From: Mycolicibacterium parafortuitum
GTDB taxonomy: Bacteria; Actinomycetota; Actinomycetes; Mycobacteriales; Mycobacteriaceae
DNA length: 64,000 nt
Direction: 5' to 3'
Assembly: GCF_010725485.1 (NCBI RefSeq)
Contig: NZ_AP022598.1
Span: forward strand, 5,270,001 to 5,334,000
The notes below the pieces were generated by a model. It did not search any database. It saw only the letters and a program-made list of their open reading frames with translations, and was not told the DNA's origin. Positions 28,579 to 38,501 of this stretch are shown piece after piece. The position numbers and the translations under genes were made by a program. The first letter of the stretch is position 1. Each line of letters opens with the position of its first letter.

Positions 28579-29061
28579 TCAACCGCGTTCGGCCAGCTTG
28601 TCCTTCAGCCGCGCGTTGACCACCGGTGGCAGAAGCGCCGTCACGTCGCCGCCGAGCATCGCGACCTCCTTGGCCAACGATGACGACACGAACGAGTACT
28701 GCGGGGTGGTCGCGACGAAGAACGTGTCGACGCCGGCGACGTGCTTGTTCATCTGCGCCATCTGCAGCTCGTACTCGAAGTCGGTGCCGGTCCGCAACCC
28801 CTTGACGATCGCGGTCAGGTCGCGCTCCTTGACGAAGTCGACGATCAGGCCCCGGCCCGATTCCACGCGCAGGTTGGACAGGTGGGTGGTCGACTCCTCG
28901 ATCAGCGCGATCCGCTCGTCGAGGGTGAACATGCCCTTCTTGTTCGGGTTGACCATCACCGCGACGACGACCTCGTCGAACTGGGCGGCCGCCCGTTCGA
29001 AGACGTCGATGTGACCGAGGGTCACCGGATCGAAGGATCCCGGGCACACGGCTCCGCTCAT
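28579..29061 (-). CDS. coaD: phosphopantetheine adenylyltransferase
   Basis: Penultimate step of coenzyme A synthesis: 4'-phosphopantetheine + ATP to dephospho-CoA. 160 residues; [21 protein letters not shown] contains the TxGH nucleotidyl motif, [19 protein letters not shown] lies in the middle and the [26 protein letters not shown] segment near the end. Corresponds to Rv2965c. It lies 40 bp downstream of the P450 gene, an unusual neighbour compared with M. tuberculosis. Confidence 0.96.
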   Translation of the reverse strand: MSGAVCPGSFDPVTLGHIDVFERAAAQFDEVVVAVMVNPNKKGMFTLDERIALIEESTTHLSNLRVESGRGLIVDFVKERDLTAIVKGLRTGTDFEYELQMAQMNKHVAGVDTFFVATTPQYSFVSSSLAKEVAMLGGDVTALLPPVVNARLKDKLAERG

Positions 29062-29101
29062 GAGAGCTGACCGTAGCAGGGCCGGTCGCGGCCCAGGGGG
29101 A

Positions 29102-30469
29102 TCAGCGGTGCCGCACCCGTGCGGTGATCGGGGCCGCCGCGACCGCGGTGAACGGCACTTGGACCGGGAACTCGGCTGTCGTGGAGACGATTTCGACCTT
29201 CCTGACGATGGTCGCCAGCGCCAGGGTGGCCTCGAGCATCGCGAAGTGGTCTCCGATGCACGACCGCGGGCCCGCGCCGAACGGCAGATACTGCCAGCGA
29301 TCCGGGCGCTCGCCTCCGGTGAAGCGGTCCGGATCGAAGGTCAGCGGATCGGCCCACAACCGCGGATCGCGGTGCAGCGCATAGATGCCGACGACGAGCA
29401 TGCTGCCGGCCTCCACGAGATGACCGCCGACATCGATGTCGCACACCGCTTCCCGGCTGGTGGCGGGCGCCGGCGGGCACAACCTCAACGCCTCGTGCAG
29501 CACCGCCACCGTGTAGCCGAGCGCGGGCACGTCCGCCGGCCCGAGACTTTCACGCTCCCCCACCGCGACGACCTCGGCCAGCACCCTGTCCTGCAGGTCG
29601 GGGCGACGGCCCAGCTGCCACAGCGCATAGGCCAGCGTCGTCGCCGTGGTGTCGTGCCCGGCGATCAGGAACGCGATCAGATCGTCGGCGATCTCGCGAT
29701 CGGTCAGCGGCGCCCCGGTCTGCGGGTCGACGGCTGCCATCATCGCGCGCACCAGCGGCGCGTCTCGCCCGGCATCGGCCCGGCAGGCACGCACGATGCC
29801 GTCGGCGATGCTGTGGAGTTCGGCGGCCGCCGCACCGGCCCGGCGCCGCGCAGGCGTCGGGAACCACCGCGGCGCCTTGACCGGGGACCCGGTGCGATCC
29901 GCGATGTGCGACAACGCGATGTGCATCGGCGCACCGATCGACGACACCTGCTCGGTGAGGTCGATGCCGAGCACAGCCCGCCCGAGGGCACACAGTGTGA
30001 GACGGCGGCTCTGGGTGTCGAGGTCGATCTCTGCGCCGTCGGCCCAGCTGTCGGCGACCGACTGCGCGGCGGCGGCCATGTGCCCGGAGAACTCCTCCAC
30101 CCGCCTCTTCGTGAACACCGGCTGCAGTGCGCGGCGCCTCGGCGTCCAGTCATCGTGTTGGAGGTCGAAGAGGTTGCGCCCCATGAGGTGTCGCATCTCC
30201 GCGTGTACGACGGTCTTGTCCACCAACGTGCCGTGCCGGCACAGCACGTCATGCACGGCCCCTGGCGAAGTCGCCACGACCACCGGTGGCATCAGCCAGC
30301 GCGGCGCCAGTTGCAGGCGCGTCACCGGACCGCCGGCATCGCGCAGCGTCTCACATCCGGTGTGGAACTGGCGCAGAGCACGGATCTGCTCTCGCCGGGG
30401 CAGCGGGTTAAGCGGCGCGGGTGGGAGGGAGCTCACCTCCGGCATCGCCCCCGTACGCAGGGTGGTCAT
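29102..30469 (-). CDS. cytochrome P450
   Basis: Heme monooxygenase, 455 residues. The I-helix oxygen motif AGHDTTATT, the K-helix ExxR in LHEALRLCP and the heme loop [20 protein letters not shown] with cysteine about residue 404 are all present, in a class-I/E-type pattern. No membrane anchor is seen, so it is probably soluble and uses ferredoxin and a reductase encoded elsewhere. The ATG giving [14 protein letters not shown] is chosen; the frame stays open far upstream across the divergent gene but that part is a shadow. The substrate and CYP family cannot be named. It is divergent from a LuxR-type regulator (126 bp), a likely controller. Confidence 0.92.
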   Translation of the reverse strand: MTTLRTGAMPEVSSLPPAPLNPLPRREQIRALRQFHTGCETLRDAGGPVTRLQLAPRWLMPPVVVATSPGAVHDVLCRHGTLVDKTVVHAEMRHLMGRNLFDLQHDDWTPRRRALQPVFTKRRVEEFSGHMAAAAQSVADSWADGAEIDLDTQSRRLTLCALGRAVLGIDLTEQVSSIGAPMHIALSHIADRTGSPVKAPRWFPTPARRRAGAAAAELHSIADGIVRACRADAGRDAPLVRAMMAAVDPQTGAPLTDREIADDLIAFLIAGHDTTATTLAYALWQLGRRPDLQDRVLAEVVAVGERESLGPADVPALGYTVAVLHEALRLCPPAPATSREAVCDIDVGGHLVEAGSMLVVGIYALHRDPRLWADPLTFDPDRFTGGERPDRWQYLPFGAGPRSCIGDHFAMLEATLALATIVRKVEIVSTTAEFPVQVPFTAVAAAPITARVRHR

Positions 30470-30595
30470 GGCCTCTACCCAACCCCCGGAACGGCCCCCG
30501 ATCCTCATCCGTTCGGCTGAGATCGCGCTTTCGGCACCCAAGCGGCCGAGACGTTTTAGAGTCGAGTCACTATCAGCAGTCCCGGGGGTTCTGCG

Positions 30596-31687
30596 ATGGG
30601 CACGATCGAGGACTTCTCCCGCATGGTGTCGCGGGTGTACGGCGCAGCCACCGCACCCGACGCCTGGGGTGAGGCGATGGCCGACATCCGAAAGGTGTTC
30701 GGCAGTCTCACCGCGGCGCTGATCGAGATCGACGGCGGCACCCGTGCTGTCAAGAGCGCCAATCTGTCCGGTGACGCGGCCTCCGAGTACGTGGGCTACT
30801 ACCGAAAGATCGACTACGTCCTGGCCGCCGTGGAGCACAGCCCGGTCGGTCTGGTTCGCGGTGGCCGTGAGCTCATCGCGCTGCAGCCTCGCTCGGAGTT
30901 CGACGCCGACTGGATGCGCCCGCACCGGCTCAACGACGGGTTGTTCGTCCGGCTCTGCGGGGCGGACCGCACGACGAGCTTCCTCGTCGCCGGGGATTGC
31001 GCAGCCGAGGAATTCGACTCGCCCGACCGCGCGAGGCTGCTCACCAACCTGATCCCGCACCTGCAACAGGCGCTGCGCACCGAGCGATCCCTGCGTGCGC
31101 ACTCCGTCAGCCACGAAACCCTGCACATGATGATCGACTGCGTCGAGCACGGCATCGTCACCCTCGACGCGAATTCGGCGGTGATGCAGATGAATCGCGC
31201 CGCGGCGGCGATGTTGAGCGCGCGCGACGGACTGGAGATGTGCGCCGGCGCCGTCGTCGCCACCGACGCGGCCACCGGCAGACGGTTGACAAGGGCGCTC
31301 GCCCAGGCCCTCGGCCTGACGGCCGCTGCCGCCCCCGGCGGCACATCGCTGCTGTGCCCCCGGCCGTCGGGTCGCCGCCCCTATGTGGTGCACATCGTGC
31401 CGTGCGCCTGTGACGACGACAGGGCGCCGTGCGCACTGATGGTGATCCTCGACCCCGAACGTGTCCCGGAACCGCCGATGTCGGTGCTGTGCCGGCTGTT
31501 CGGGCTCACCCGCGCCGAGGCACTGGTGGCCGCCCGGGTTCTGCGCGGCGAAGGGGTGCGCGCGATCGCCGACGAGATGGCGTTGTCGGTGTCGACGGTG
31601 AAGACCCATCTGCAGCACGTCTTCGACAAGACCGGCACGCACCGGCAGGCCGAACTGGTGCGGTTGTTGCTGTCGGTCAGTCGCTGA
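30596..31687 (+). CDS. LuxR-family transcriptional regulator
   Basis: A 363-residue regulator. The C-terminal LuxR helix-turn-helix is clear (FGLTRAEALVAARVLRGEGVRAIADEMALSVSTVKTHLQHVFDKTG, about 303-348). The N-terminal 250 residues form a sensor-like region; HETLHMMIDCVEHGIVTLDANSAVMQMNRAAAAML looks PAS-like. No receiver domain is evident, so it is not a standard response regulator. It is divergent from the P450 gene, and regulation of that gene or of itself is a reasonable inference. Its last codons lie in a 26-bp tandem repeat and it converges on rsmD. Confidence 0.9.
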   Translation: MGTIEDFSRMVSRVYGAATAPDAWGEAMADIRKVFGSLTAALIEIDGGTRAVKSANLSGDAASEYVGYYRKIDYVLAAVEHSPVGLVRGGRELIALQPRSEFDADWMRPHRLNDGLFVRLCGADRTTSFLVAGDCAAEEFDSPDRARLLTNLIPHLQQALRTERSLRAHSVSHETLHMMIDCVEHGIVTLDANSAVMQMNRAAAAMLSARDGLEMCAGAVVATDAATGRRLTRALAQALGLTAAAAPGGTSLLCPRPSGRRPYVVHIVPCACDDDRAPCALMVILDPERVPEPPMSVLCRLFGLTRAEALVAARVLRGEGVRAIADEMALSVSTVKTHLQHVFDKTGTHRQAELVRLLLSVSR

Positions 31688-31741
31688 CCCCGCCGTCTTC
31701 GGTCAGTCGCTGACCCCGCCGTCTTCGGTCAGTCGCTGACC
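31675..31741. repeat. 26-bp tandem repeat of small hairpins at convergent gene ends
   Basis: GGTCAGTCGCTGACC occurs at 31675-31689, 31701-31715 and 31727-31741. The first two copies are followed by the same 11-bp linker CCGCCGTCTTC, giving an exact period of 26 bp. Each copy is a palindrome with 6-bp arms and a 3-base loop. Copy 1 encodes the last residues and stop of the LuxR-type gene; copy 3, on the other strand, encodes the end and stop of rsmD. Possible bidirectional terminator, recently amplified. Confidence 0.9.
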
Positions 31742-32298
31742 GAAGCCATCTCCAGCCGGGTGTCCCCGTACCGGCGCGGCTTCCACGCCGCCCAGGTGTC
31801 CGGCCACGCGATCTCGGGGGCGGACGCGGGGCGTTCCACCACCGCGACGGTGCCCGCCGTGGTCCAACCCGCGGCGCCCAGCGTGTCGATCAACTCGGCG
31901 ATCTGGGCCGAATCGACCTCGTAGGGCGGGTCGGCGAGCACCAGGTCCACCGGCCGCGACGCACCCCCGGCCAGCACCGTGGCGACGCTGCCGCGACGCA
32001 CCGTGGCACCGCGCGCACCCAATTCCGCGACGTTGCGTTCGATCGTCGCGACCGCACGTGGATCGGATTCGACGAACAGCACCGACCGGGCGCCGCGGGA
32101 CAGCGCCTCGAGGCCGAGCGCACCGGAGCCGGCGAACAGGTCGACGACGCTGATGCCGGTGAAGTCGATACGGGCGGCCAACAGGTTGAACAGTGCCTCG
32201 CGCACCCGATCGGTGGTCGGGCGGGTGCCGCGGCCGGACTTCTGCTGGGGCACGGTGATCCGGCGGCCCCCGAAGGAGCCCGCGACAATCCGGGTCAG
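31729..32298 (-). CDS. rsmD: 16S rRNA (guanine966-N2)-methyltransferase RsmD, CTG start likely
   Basis: SAM-dependent methyltransferase that modifies G966 of 16S r[20 protein letters not shown], then [16 protein letters not shown], the SAM motif [20 protein letters not shown] and the catalytic [14 protein letters not shown] are all typical. 189 residues. The family N-terminus (normally MTRIxAG) is preceded here by a CTG codon; no ATG, GTG or TTG lies near in frame. GGGGAG lies five bases before the CTG, and CTG overlaps the pca stop as CTGA, so a CTG start coupled to pca is the best reading. Matches Rv2966c. Confidence 0.88.
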   Translation of the reverse strand: MTRIVAGSFGGRRITVPQQKSGRGTRPTTDRVREALFNLLAARIDFTGISVVDLFAGSGALGLEALSRGARSVLFVESDPRAVATIERNVAELGARGATVRRGSVATVLAGGASRPVDLVLADPPYEVDSAQIAELIDTLGAAGWTTAGTVAVVERPASAPEIAWPDTWAAWKPRRYGDTRLEMASVSD

Positions 32299-35200
32299 GA
32301 CGACTCCCCGGACGTGTCGCCGGAGACGGCGGCGCCGCCCGAACCGATCACCACCAGTAGGTCTCCACCCTCGACCTGGGCGGTGGCGCTGACCGCGACA
32401 CGGCCGACGGTGCCGGCCTTCGGCGCGGTGATCGCCGCCTCCATCTTCATCGCCTCGATCGTCGCGATGGCCTGCCCGGATTCGACCTTGTCGCCCTCGG
32501 CGACGTTGACGGTGACCACGCCCGCGAACGGTGCGGCGACGTGGTCGGGGTTGGTGCGATCGGCCTTCTCGGCGGCGGGGACATCGCTGGCCACGCTGCG
32601 GTCCCGGACCACCACCGGGCGAAGCTGGCCGTTGAGGATGCACATCACGGTACGCATCCCGCGTTCGTCGGCGTCGGAGATCGCCTCCAGCCCGATCAGC
32701 AACTCGACTCCGCGTTCGAGGGTGACCCGGTGTTCGTCGCCGTGCCGCAACCCGTAGAAGAACTGGTTGGCCGACAGGCTCGAGGTGTCCCCGTACTGCT
32801 CTCGATGCGCCTCGAATTCCTTTGTGGGACCCGGGAAAAGGAGCCGATTCAGCGTCGCCTGCCGTTTCGGGCCCGGTTCGGCGAGTGCCTCGGCGTCCTC
32901 GGCGGACACGTCGGCCTGCCGCTTGGCCGGTGCGCGGCCGGCGAGCGCCTTGGACCGCAACGGTTCCGGCCAGCCGCCGGGCGGGTCGCCGAGTTCTCCG
33001 CGCAGGAACCCGATCACCGAATCGGGGATGTCGAATCGCTCGGGGTCGGCCGCGAATTCGTCGGCGGACACGCCGGCACCGACCAGCGCCAGCGCGAGGT
33101 CACCGACCACCTTCGACGACGGCGTGACCTTGACCAACCTGCCCAGGATCCGGTCGGCGGCCGCGTAGCTGGCCTCGATCTGCTCGAAGCGGTCCCCGAG
33201 CCCCAGCGCGATCGCCTGCTGGCGAAGATTCGACAGCTGGCCGCCCGGAATCTCGTGGTGGTACACCCGTCCCGTCGGCGTGGTCGGGCCCGCCGCCGCA
33301 ACATCGAAGGGGGCGTAGACCTTTCGCAGCGCCTCCCAGTACGGCTCCAGGTCGCAGACCGCCCCGAGGGACAGCCCGGTGTCGAATTCGGTGTGCGCGG
33401 TCGCGGCGACGATCGAACTCAGCGCGGGCTGGCTGGTGGTGCCGGCCAGCGGTGCGGAGGCTCCGTCGACCGCACTGGCGCCGGCCTGCCAGGCCGTCAG
33501 GTAGGTCGCGAGCTGCCCGCCGGGGGTGTCGTGGGTGTGCACGTGCACCGGCAGGTCGAAACGGCTGCGCAGCGCCCCGACGAGGGTGGCCGCCGCCTGC
33601 GGGCGCAGCAGGCCCGCCATGTCCTTGATGCCGAGCACGTGCGCACCGGCCTCGACGATCTGCTCGGCCAGCTTCAGGTAGTAGTCGAGCGTGTAGAGGT
33701 TCTCCGCCGGGTCCGACAGGTCCCCGGTGTAGGACATCGCGACTTCGGCGACGGCCGTACCGGTTTCCCGCACCGCGTCGATGGCGGGGCGCATCGAGTC
33801 GACGTTGTTGAGCGCGTCGAAGATCCGGTAGATGTCGATCCCGGTGGCCGTCGCCTCCTGCACGAACGCATGGGTCACCGACTCCGGGTACGGCGTGTAG
33901 CCGACGGTGTTGCGACCGCGCAGCAGCATCTGCAGGCAGATGTTGGGCACCGCCTCGCGCAGCGCGGCCAGCCGCTCCCACGGATCCTCCTTGAGGAACC
34001 GCAGCGCGACGTCATACGTTGCGCCGCCCCAACATTCGATGGACAGCAGCTGCGGGGTCATCCGGGCGACGTACGGCGCGACCATCAACATCCCGGACGT
34101 CCTGATCCGGGTCGCCAGCAGCGACTGATGCGCGTCGCGGAAGGTGGTGTCGGTCACGCCGACCGACTTCGACTCCCGCATCCACCGGGCGAACGCCTCC
34201 GGCCCGACCTCGGAGAGCAGATGCTTGCTCCCGCGCGGCGGCATCGTGTTGAGGTCGATCTGGGGCAGCTTGTCCTGCGGATACACCGTCGACGGGCGCG
34301 GGCCGTGCGGCTGATTCACGGTGACGTCGGCGAGGTAGTTCAGGATCTTGGTGCCGCGGTCGGCGGGGGTGTGCGAGGTGAGCAGGTGGGGCCGCTGGTC
34401 GATGAACGACGTGGTCACCTTCCCGGCCCGGAAATCGGGGTCATCGATGACGGCCTGCAGGAACGGGATGTTCGTCGTGACCCCGCGGACACGGAACTCG
34501 GCCAGCGCCCGGTGCGCCCGGGCCGCCGCCGTGGCGAAATCGCGGCCGCGGCAGGTCAGTTTGACCAGCATCGAGTCGAAATGCGCGCCGATCTCGCCGC
34601 CGAGCACGGCACCGCCGTCGAGCCGGATCCCGGCGCCGCCGGGCGAGCGGTAGGCGGTGATCCGCCCGGTGTCGGGGCGGAAGCCGTTGGCGGGATCCTC
34701 GGTGGTGATGCGGCACTGCAACGCGAATCCTCGTGGCGCCGTCAACATGTCCTGGCTCAGTCCCAGATCGGCCAGCGTCTCCCCGGACGCGATGCGCAGC
34801 TGGCTGGCCACCAGGTCGACGTCGGTGATCTCCTCGGTGACCGTGTGCTCGACCTGGATGCGCGGGTTGCACTCGATGAACACGTGGTGGCCGCGCTCGT
34901 CGAGCAGGAACTCCACCGTGCCCGCGCAGGTGTAGTCGATCTCGCGGGCGAACGCGACCGCGTCGGCGCAGATCCGCTGCCGCAGATCCTCGGAGAGGTT
35001 CGGGGCCGGGGCGAGCTCGATGACCTTCTGGTGCCGTCTCTGCACGCTGCAGTCACGCTCGAACAGGTGCATCACGTTGCCGGTGGAGTCGGCGAGGATC
35101 TGCACCTCGATGTGGCGCGGGTTCAGGACGGCCTGCTCGAGGTAGACGGTCGGGTCGCCGAAGGCCGACTCGGCCTCGCGGCTGGCCGCTTCCACGGACT

Positions 35201-35744
35201 CGGCCAGCCCGTCGCGCTCCTCCACCCGCCGCATCCCGCGCCCGCCGCCGCCGGAGACGGCCTTGACGAACAGCGGGAACTCCATGTCACGCGCGGCTTC
35301 GACGAGTTCGTCGACCGACGCCGACGGTGCGGAGGACGCCAGCACGGGCAGGCCCGCCGAACGGGCCGCCGCGATCGCGCGCGCCTTGTTGCCGGTCAGC
35401 TCGAGGACGTGGGCGCTGGGCCCGACGAACGTGATGCCCGCCGACGCGCACGCGGCCGCCAGCTCGGGGTTCTCCGACAGGAAGCCGTACCCGGGATACA
35501 CCGCGTCGGCACCGGCCTCCAGCGCGACCCGCATGATCTCGTCGACCGACAGGTAGGCGCGCACAGGATGACCGACGTCGCCGATCTGGTACGACTCGTC
35601 GGCCTTGAGACGGTGCAGCGAGTTGCGGTCCTCGTACGGGTAGACCGCCACCGTCGCGATGTCCATCTCGTAGGCCGCGCGGAACGCGCGGATCGCGATC
35701 TCACCGCGGTTGGCGACAAGGACTTTGGTTATCCGACCGGCCAC
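32295..35744 (-). CDS. pca: pyruvate carboxylase
   Basis: Biotin enzyme that makes oxaloacetate from pyruvate and bicarbonate with ATP, an anaplerotic step. 1149 residues. Biotin carboxylase part (about 1-450): [47 protein letters not shown]. Carboxyltransferase part (about 530-1000): [40 protein letters not shown]-terminal biotinyl domain with EAMKMEA, biotin on Lys about 1100. A GTG start has AAGGTG upstream. rsmD follows, coupled by a 4-bp overlap. Matches Rv2967c. Confidence 0.97.
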   Translation of the reverse strand: MAGRITKVLVANRGEIAIRAFRAAYEMDIATVAVYPYEDRNSLHRLKADESYQIGDVGHPVRAYLSVDEIMRVALEAGADAVYPGYGFLSENPELAAACASAGITFVGPSAHVLELTGNKARAIAAARSAGLPVLASSAPSASVDELVEAARDMEFPLFVKAVSGGGGRGMRRVEERDGLAESVEAASREAESAFGDPTVYLEQAVLNPRHIEVQILADSTGNVMHLFERDCSVQRRHQKVIELAPAPNLSEDLRQRICADAVAFAREIDYTCAGTVEFLLDERGHHVFIECNPRIQVEHTVTEEITDVDLVASQLRIASGETLADLGLSQDMLTAPRGFALQCRITTEDPANGFRPDTGRITAYRSPGGAGIRLDGGAVLGGEIGAHFDSMLVKLTCRGRDFATAAARAHRALAEFRVRGVTTNIPFLQAVIDDPDFRAGKVTTSFIDQRPHLLTSHTPADRGTKILNYLADVTVNQPHGPRPSTVYPQDKLPQIDLNTMPPRGSKHLLSEVGPEAFARWMRESKSVGVTDTTFRDAHQSLLATRIRTSGMLMVAPYVARMTPQLLSIECWGGATYDVALRFLKEDPWERLAALREAVPNICLQMLLRGRNTVGYTPYPESVTHAFVQEATATGIDIYRIFDALNNVDSMRPAIDAVRETGTAVAEVAMSYTGDLSDPAENLYTLDYYLKLAEQIVEAGAHVLGIKDMAGLLRPQAAATLVGALRSRFDLPVHVHTHDTPGGQLATYLTAWQAGASAVDGASAPLAGTTSQPALSSIVAATAHTEFDTGLSLGAVCDLEPYWEALRKVYAPFDVAAAGPTTPTGRVYHHEIPGGQLSNLRQQAIALGLGDRFEQIEASYAAADRILGRLVKVTPSSKVVGDLALALVGAGVSADEFAADPERFDIPDSVIGFLRGELGDPPGGWPEPLRSKALAGRAPAKRQADVSAEDAEALAEPGPKRQATLNRLLFPGPTKEFEAHREQYGDTSSLSANQFFYGLRHGDEHRVTLERGVELLIGLEAISDADERGMRTVMCILNGQLRPVVVRDRSVASDVPAAEKADRTNPDHVAAPFAGVVTVNVAEGDKVESGQAIATIEAMKMEAAITAPKAGTVGRVAVSATAQVEGGDLLVVIGSGGAAVSGDTSGESS

Positions 35745-35791
35745 GGTTCACCTTAACCTTGCTGGTCTTTCTCACACCGCCGGACTCAACG

Positions 35792-35829
35792 CTGTGATTG
35801 CGCGTGCCGCCAGGCGGTGTTGATCACAG
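35792..35829 (-). terminator. candidate hairpin between the VKOR gene and pca
   Basis: CTGTGAT at 35792-35798 pairs with ATCACAG at 35823-35829, and CCGCC-A-GGCGG sits at the centre (35807-35817). The right arm overlaps the last codons of the VKOR gene. No T-run follows, so it is at most a non-canonical terminator or a spacer hairpin. Confidence 0.35.
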
Positions 35830-36459
35830 AAGTGTCGACCAGTAGTTCCAGAACCGTTCGAGGATCAGCAACACCACCGCGGTGAACCACAGCGTCACCA
35901 GCGACCAGCGCCAGGTGTGCAGGGTGCGCAGCACCGCGCTGCCGCTGCGCTGCGGGGCCGCCACGATCGAGGTCGTGACCACCAACAGCGGTATCGTCAC
36001 GGCCCACACCACCATGCAGTACGGGCACAGCGCGCCGATGCGGTACAGGCTCTGGAAGATCAGCCAGTGCACGAACACCGCGCCGAGCAGTGTCCCGGCC
36101 GCCAGGCCGGCCCAGTACCACCGCGGCAGGTTCACCCGGGCCAGGGCCAGCACGCCGGTCACCACCACGACGGTGAACGCGACGATGCCGATCAGCGGGT
36201 TCGGGAACCCGAACAGCGACGCCTGCGGGGTGATCATCACCGAGCCGCAGGACAGCACCGGGTTGATGCTGCAGGACGGCACGTAGTCCGGGTTGATCAG
36301 CAGTTCGATCTTCTCGATCGTCAGCGTCAACGCGGCGGCGAGCCCGGCGATCCCGGCGATGAGCACCCACAGCGCACTGCTGCGGGCGACCGCGGCCTCC
36401 GTCGGCTCACCGTCCGACGGACCGGTGTGCTGGATCGAGTCGGCCGCGGTGGCGGTCAT
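35824..36459 (-). CDS. vitamin K epoxide reductase-like membrane protein (VKOR)
   Basis: Membrane quinone reductase that re-oxidises a DsbA-like partner, replacing DsbB in actinobacteria. 211 residues, about five helices. Redox cysteines: the loop pair C63 and C71 in PSCSINPVLSCGS, and the CxxC C145/C148 in GALCPYCMVVW. The ATG overlaps the stop of the upstream thioredoxin-fold gene as ATGA, so electron donor and acceptor are made together. Matches Rv2968c. Confidence 0.95.
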   Translation of the reverse strand: MTATAADSIQHTGPSDGEPTEAAVARSSALWVLIAGIAGLAAALTLTIEKIELLINPDYVPSCSINPVLSCGSVMITPQASLFGFPNPLIGIVAFTVVVVTGVLALARVNLPRWYWAGLAAGTLLGAVFVHWLIFQSLYRIGALCPYCMVVWAVTIPLLVVTTSIVAAPQRSGSAVLRTLHTWRWSLVTLWFTAVVLLILERFWNYWSTLL

Positions 36460-37232
36460 GATGCGGGCGCGGGTTGGGGCGCGGGTGCGGGCGGCGCGGC
36501 CTCGAGGCCGGGCACGTCGCCGACGATCTCCTTGATCTTGGCGACCAGCGCGTCCGGTGTGGAGTACTGGTAGTCCTCACCGTTGATCCGCACCGACGGG
36601 GTGGACTGGATGCCCGTGGCCTTGGCCAATCCGCCGACCATGTCGACGTAGGTGCCCTTGTTGATGCACTCGGAGACCTGGTCGCCGGCCACGCCGGACT
36701 GGCGGGCGATCTCGATCAGCCGGGCGTTGTCCGGGTAGGCCGAGCCGGTCTCGCTGGGCTGCTGTGCGTACAGCGCCGCGTGGAATCGGCGGAACGCGTC
36801 GACGGAGGAATCGGCCACGCAGTACGCCGCGCCGCCGGCGCGGGCCGGGTAGTTCTGGTTCTGCGGGCGGTCCAGGATGCCGACCATGTAGTAGTCGGCG
36901 GCGATGGCGCCCGAGTCGATCATCTTGGAGATGGTGGGGCCGAACTGTTGCTCGAACGCGCCGCAGTGCGGGCACAGGAAGTCCTCGTACATGCTCAGGA
37001 CCGCCTTGGGCTCGTCGGTGCCCTCTTTCTTGATCACACTGGCCGCCTCGACCCGGATCCCGCGGGACTCCCCGGCGGTGGGCTTGTCGTCAGCCGAGGC
37101 CACGATGTAGAGCACCAACGCGACCGCGAACAGCACGACGACCGCGGTCAGACCGATCTGGATGAGCAGGTTGCGCTTACGGTCCGCTGCTTTCAGGTCG
37201 TAACGCGCGTTCTTCTTGGGTTTGGTGGCCAC
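36456..37232 (-). CDS. membrane-anchored DsbA-like thioredoxin-fold oxidoreductase
   Basis: 258 residues. A basic N-terminus (ATKPKKNARYDLKAADRKRN) precedes one membrane helix (LIQIGLTAVVVLFAVALVLYI, about 23-43); the extracytoplasmic thioredoxin fold has CPHC (C87-C90) in MYEDFLCPHCGAFEQ and the cis-Pro segment IQSTPSVRING. It should introduce disulfides into exported proteins, with VKOR as electron acceptor. The chosen GTG matches the N-terminus of Rv2969c; another GTG three codons upstream is possible. The end is Pro/Ala-rich. Confidence 0.93.
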   Translation of the reverse strand: MATKPKKNARYDLKAADRKRNLLIQIGLTAVVVLFAVALVLYIVASADDKPTAGESRGIRVEAASVIKKEGTDEPKAVLSMYEDFLCPHCGAFEQQFGPTISKMIDSGAIAADYYMVGILDRPQNQNYPARAGGAAYCVADSSVDAFRRFHAALYAQQPSETGSAYPDNARLIEIARQSGVAGDQVSECINKGTYVDMVGGLAKATGIQSTPSVRINGEDYQYSTPDALVAKIKEIVGDVPGLEAAPPAPAPQPAPAS

Positions 37233-37264
37233 GGGTGACACATTACCGGCGCGGCCGGGACGGC

Positions 37265-38377
37265 TTAGCCGGTGCGGGTCAGATGCGCGCGGATCGCGGA
37301 GATGAAGTCGGCGGTGGCGGTCGCGCTGTCCCCGCCGAGCGGGAAGAAGTTCGCGAAACCGTGCACGACGCTGCCGTACTCGCGGTAGTCGACGGGAGTG
37401 CCCGCCGCGCGCAGGGCCTCGGCATAGAGCCGGCCTTCGTCGCGCAGCGGGTCGAAGCCCGCCGTGACCACCAGCGCCGGCGCCAGCCCGGACAGATCGG
37501 GGGCGCGCAACGGCGATACCCGCGGGTCGGTCGCCTCGACGCCGCTGTCGTCGAGGAACTGCGACATGAACCAGTCCATATCGCGCGCGGTCAGGAAGAA
37601 GCCGTCGGCGAACAGCGTCTGCGACCGGGTCTCGATGCCGACCTCGGTGGCCGGGTAGAGCAGCACCTGCAGCGCCGGTTGCGGCACGCCCTCGTCGCGG
37701 GCGCGCTGCGTCAGCACCGCCGACAGGTTGCCGCCCGCGCTGTCCCCGCCCACCGCGATGCGGTCCGGGTCGGCGCCGAGCTCGGCGGCGTGTTCCCGCG
37801 CCCACAGGTAGGCGGCGTAGGCGTCCTGCGCACCGGCGGGAGCCTTGTGTTCGGGGGCCAGCCGGTAGTCCACGGACAGCACGTGGATGCGCGCGGACCG
37901 GCAGATCTCGCGGCACAGGTCGTCGTGGCTGTCGATGCTGCCGATCACGTGACCGCCGCCGTGGAAGAACACGAGCAGCGCGGCGTCCTCGGCGTCGGTG
38001 CGGTAGTGCCGGGCGTTGATCGGCCCGTCCGCACCGGCGACGGTGAGGTTGGTCACCGACGCGACCGGGATGTGTTTTTTGAAACCGGCCGCCAGCACGT
38101 CCAGCTGGGCGCGGGCGACGACGGGGTCGTCGTCGGCGACGAGCCCGTCGAGGCCGAACATCTGCTGGCCGGTCAGCATCAGCTGCAGCGTGGTGTCGAG
38201 GGTGTTGCCGTCGACAGTGGTCGTACGACCGCCCAGCATCAGGCGTTTCACCCGGTCAGGGATGCGCGGTAGCGCGCGCAGCGTGACCCCCGAGATCGTG
38301 GTGAGCGCTCGCTCGGCCGCCCGGCCGCCGCGCCGTCGCGACGTTCTGGAGGCGGGACTCGCAGTCACCTGGGTCAT
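37265..38377 (-). CDS. HSL-family alpha/beta-hydrolase esterase (LipN-like)
   Basis: 370-residue esterase/lipase of the hormone-sensitive-lipase family. The oxyanion motif HGGG lies at 139-142, the nucleophile in GGDSAGGN (S213), a catalytic Asp probably in [11 protein letters not shown] and His in [11 protein letters not shown]. Matches Rv2970c (LipN) by position. ATG with AGGAG upstream. It is divergent from the aldo-keto reductase gene (124 bp). The natural substrate, likely short-chain esters, is inferred from the family. Confidence 0.9.
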   Translation of the reverse strand: MTQVTASPASRTSRRRGGRAAERALTTISGVTLRALPRIPDRVKRLMLGGRTTTVDGNTLDTTLQLMLTGQQMFGLDGLVADDDPVVARAQLDVLAAGFKKHIPVASVTNLTVAGADGPINARHYRTDAEDAALLVFFHGGGHVIGSIDSHDDLCREICRSARIHVLSVDYRLAPEHKAPAGAQDAYAAYLWAREHAAELGADPDRIAVGGDSAGGNLSAVLTQRARDEGVPQPALQVLLYPATEVGIETRSQTLFADGFFLTARDMDWFMSQFLDDSGVEATDPRVSPLRAPDLSGLAPALVVTAGFDPLRDEGRLYAEALRAAGTPVDYREYGSVVHGFANFFPLGGDSATATADFISAIRAHLTRTG

Positions 38378-38501
38378 CGGGAACTCCTGTCGGTGGTCGG
38401 CGTGCCGGGTGGCGTATCGGCCGGGGGTGGGTGCAACCTGTAATCGAAAGAGCCAACGGATATGGTCTTCGCCAGCATTCCACTTCAGAAAAGAAGGTGA
38501 C

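Noticed and set aside
30470..31642. N-terminal extension of the P450 frame by 391 codons
   Set aside because: The extension runs antisense through the LuxR-type gene; the P450 itself starts with a normal N-terminus at 30469.
32541..35756. Long open frame (1071 codons) antisense to pyruvate carboxylase
   Set aside because: A shadow of pca; composition is Arg/Val/Gly-rich without domains and no ribosome-binding site was found.
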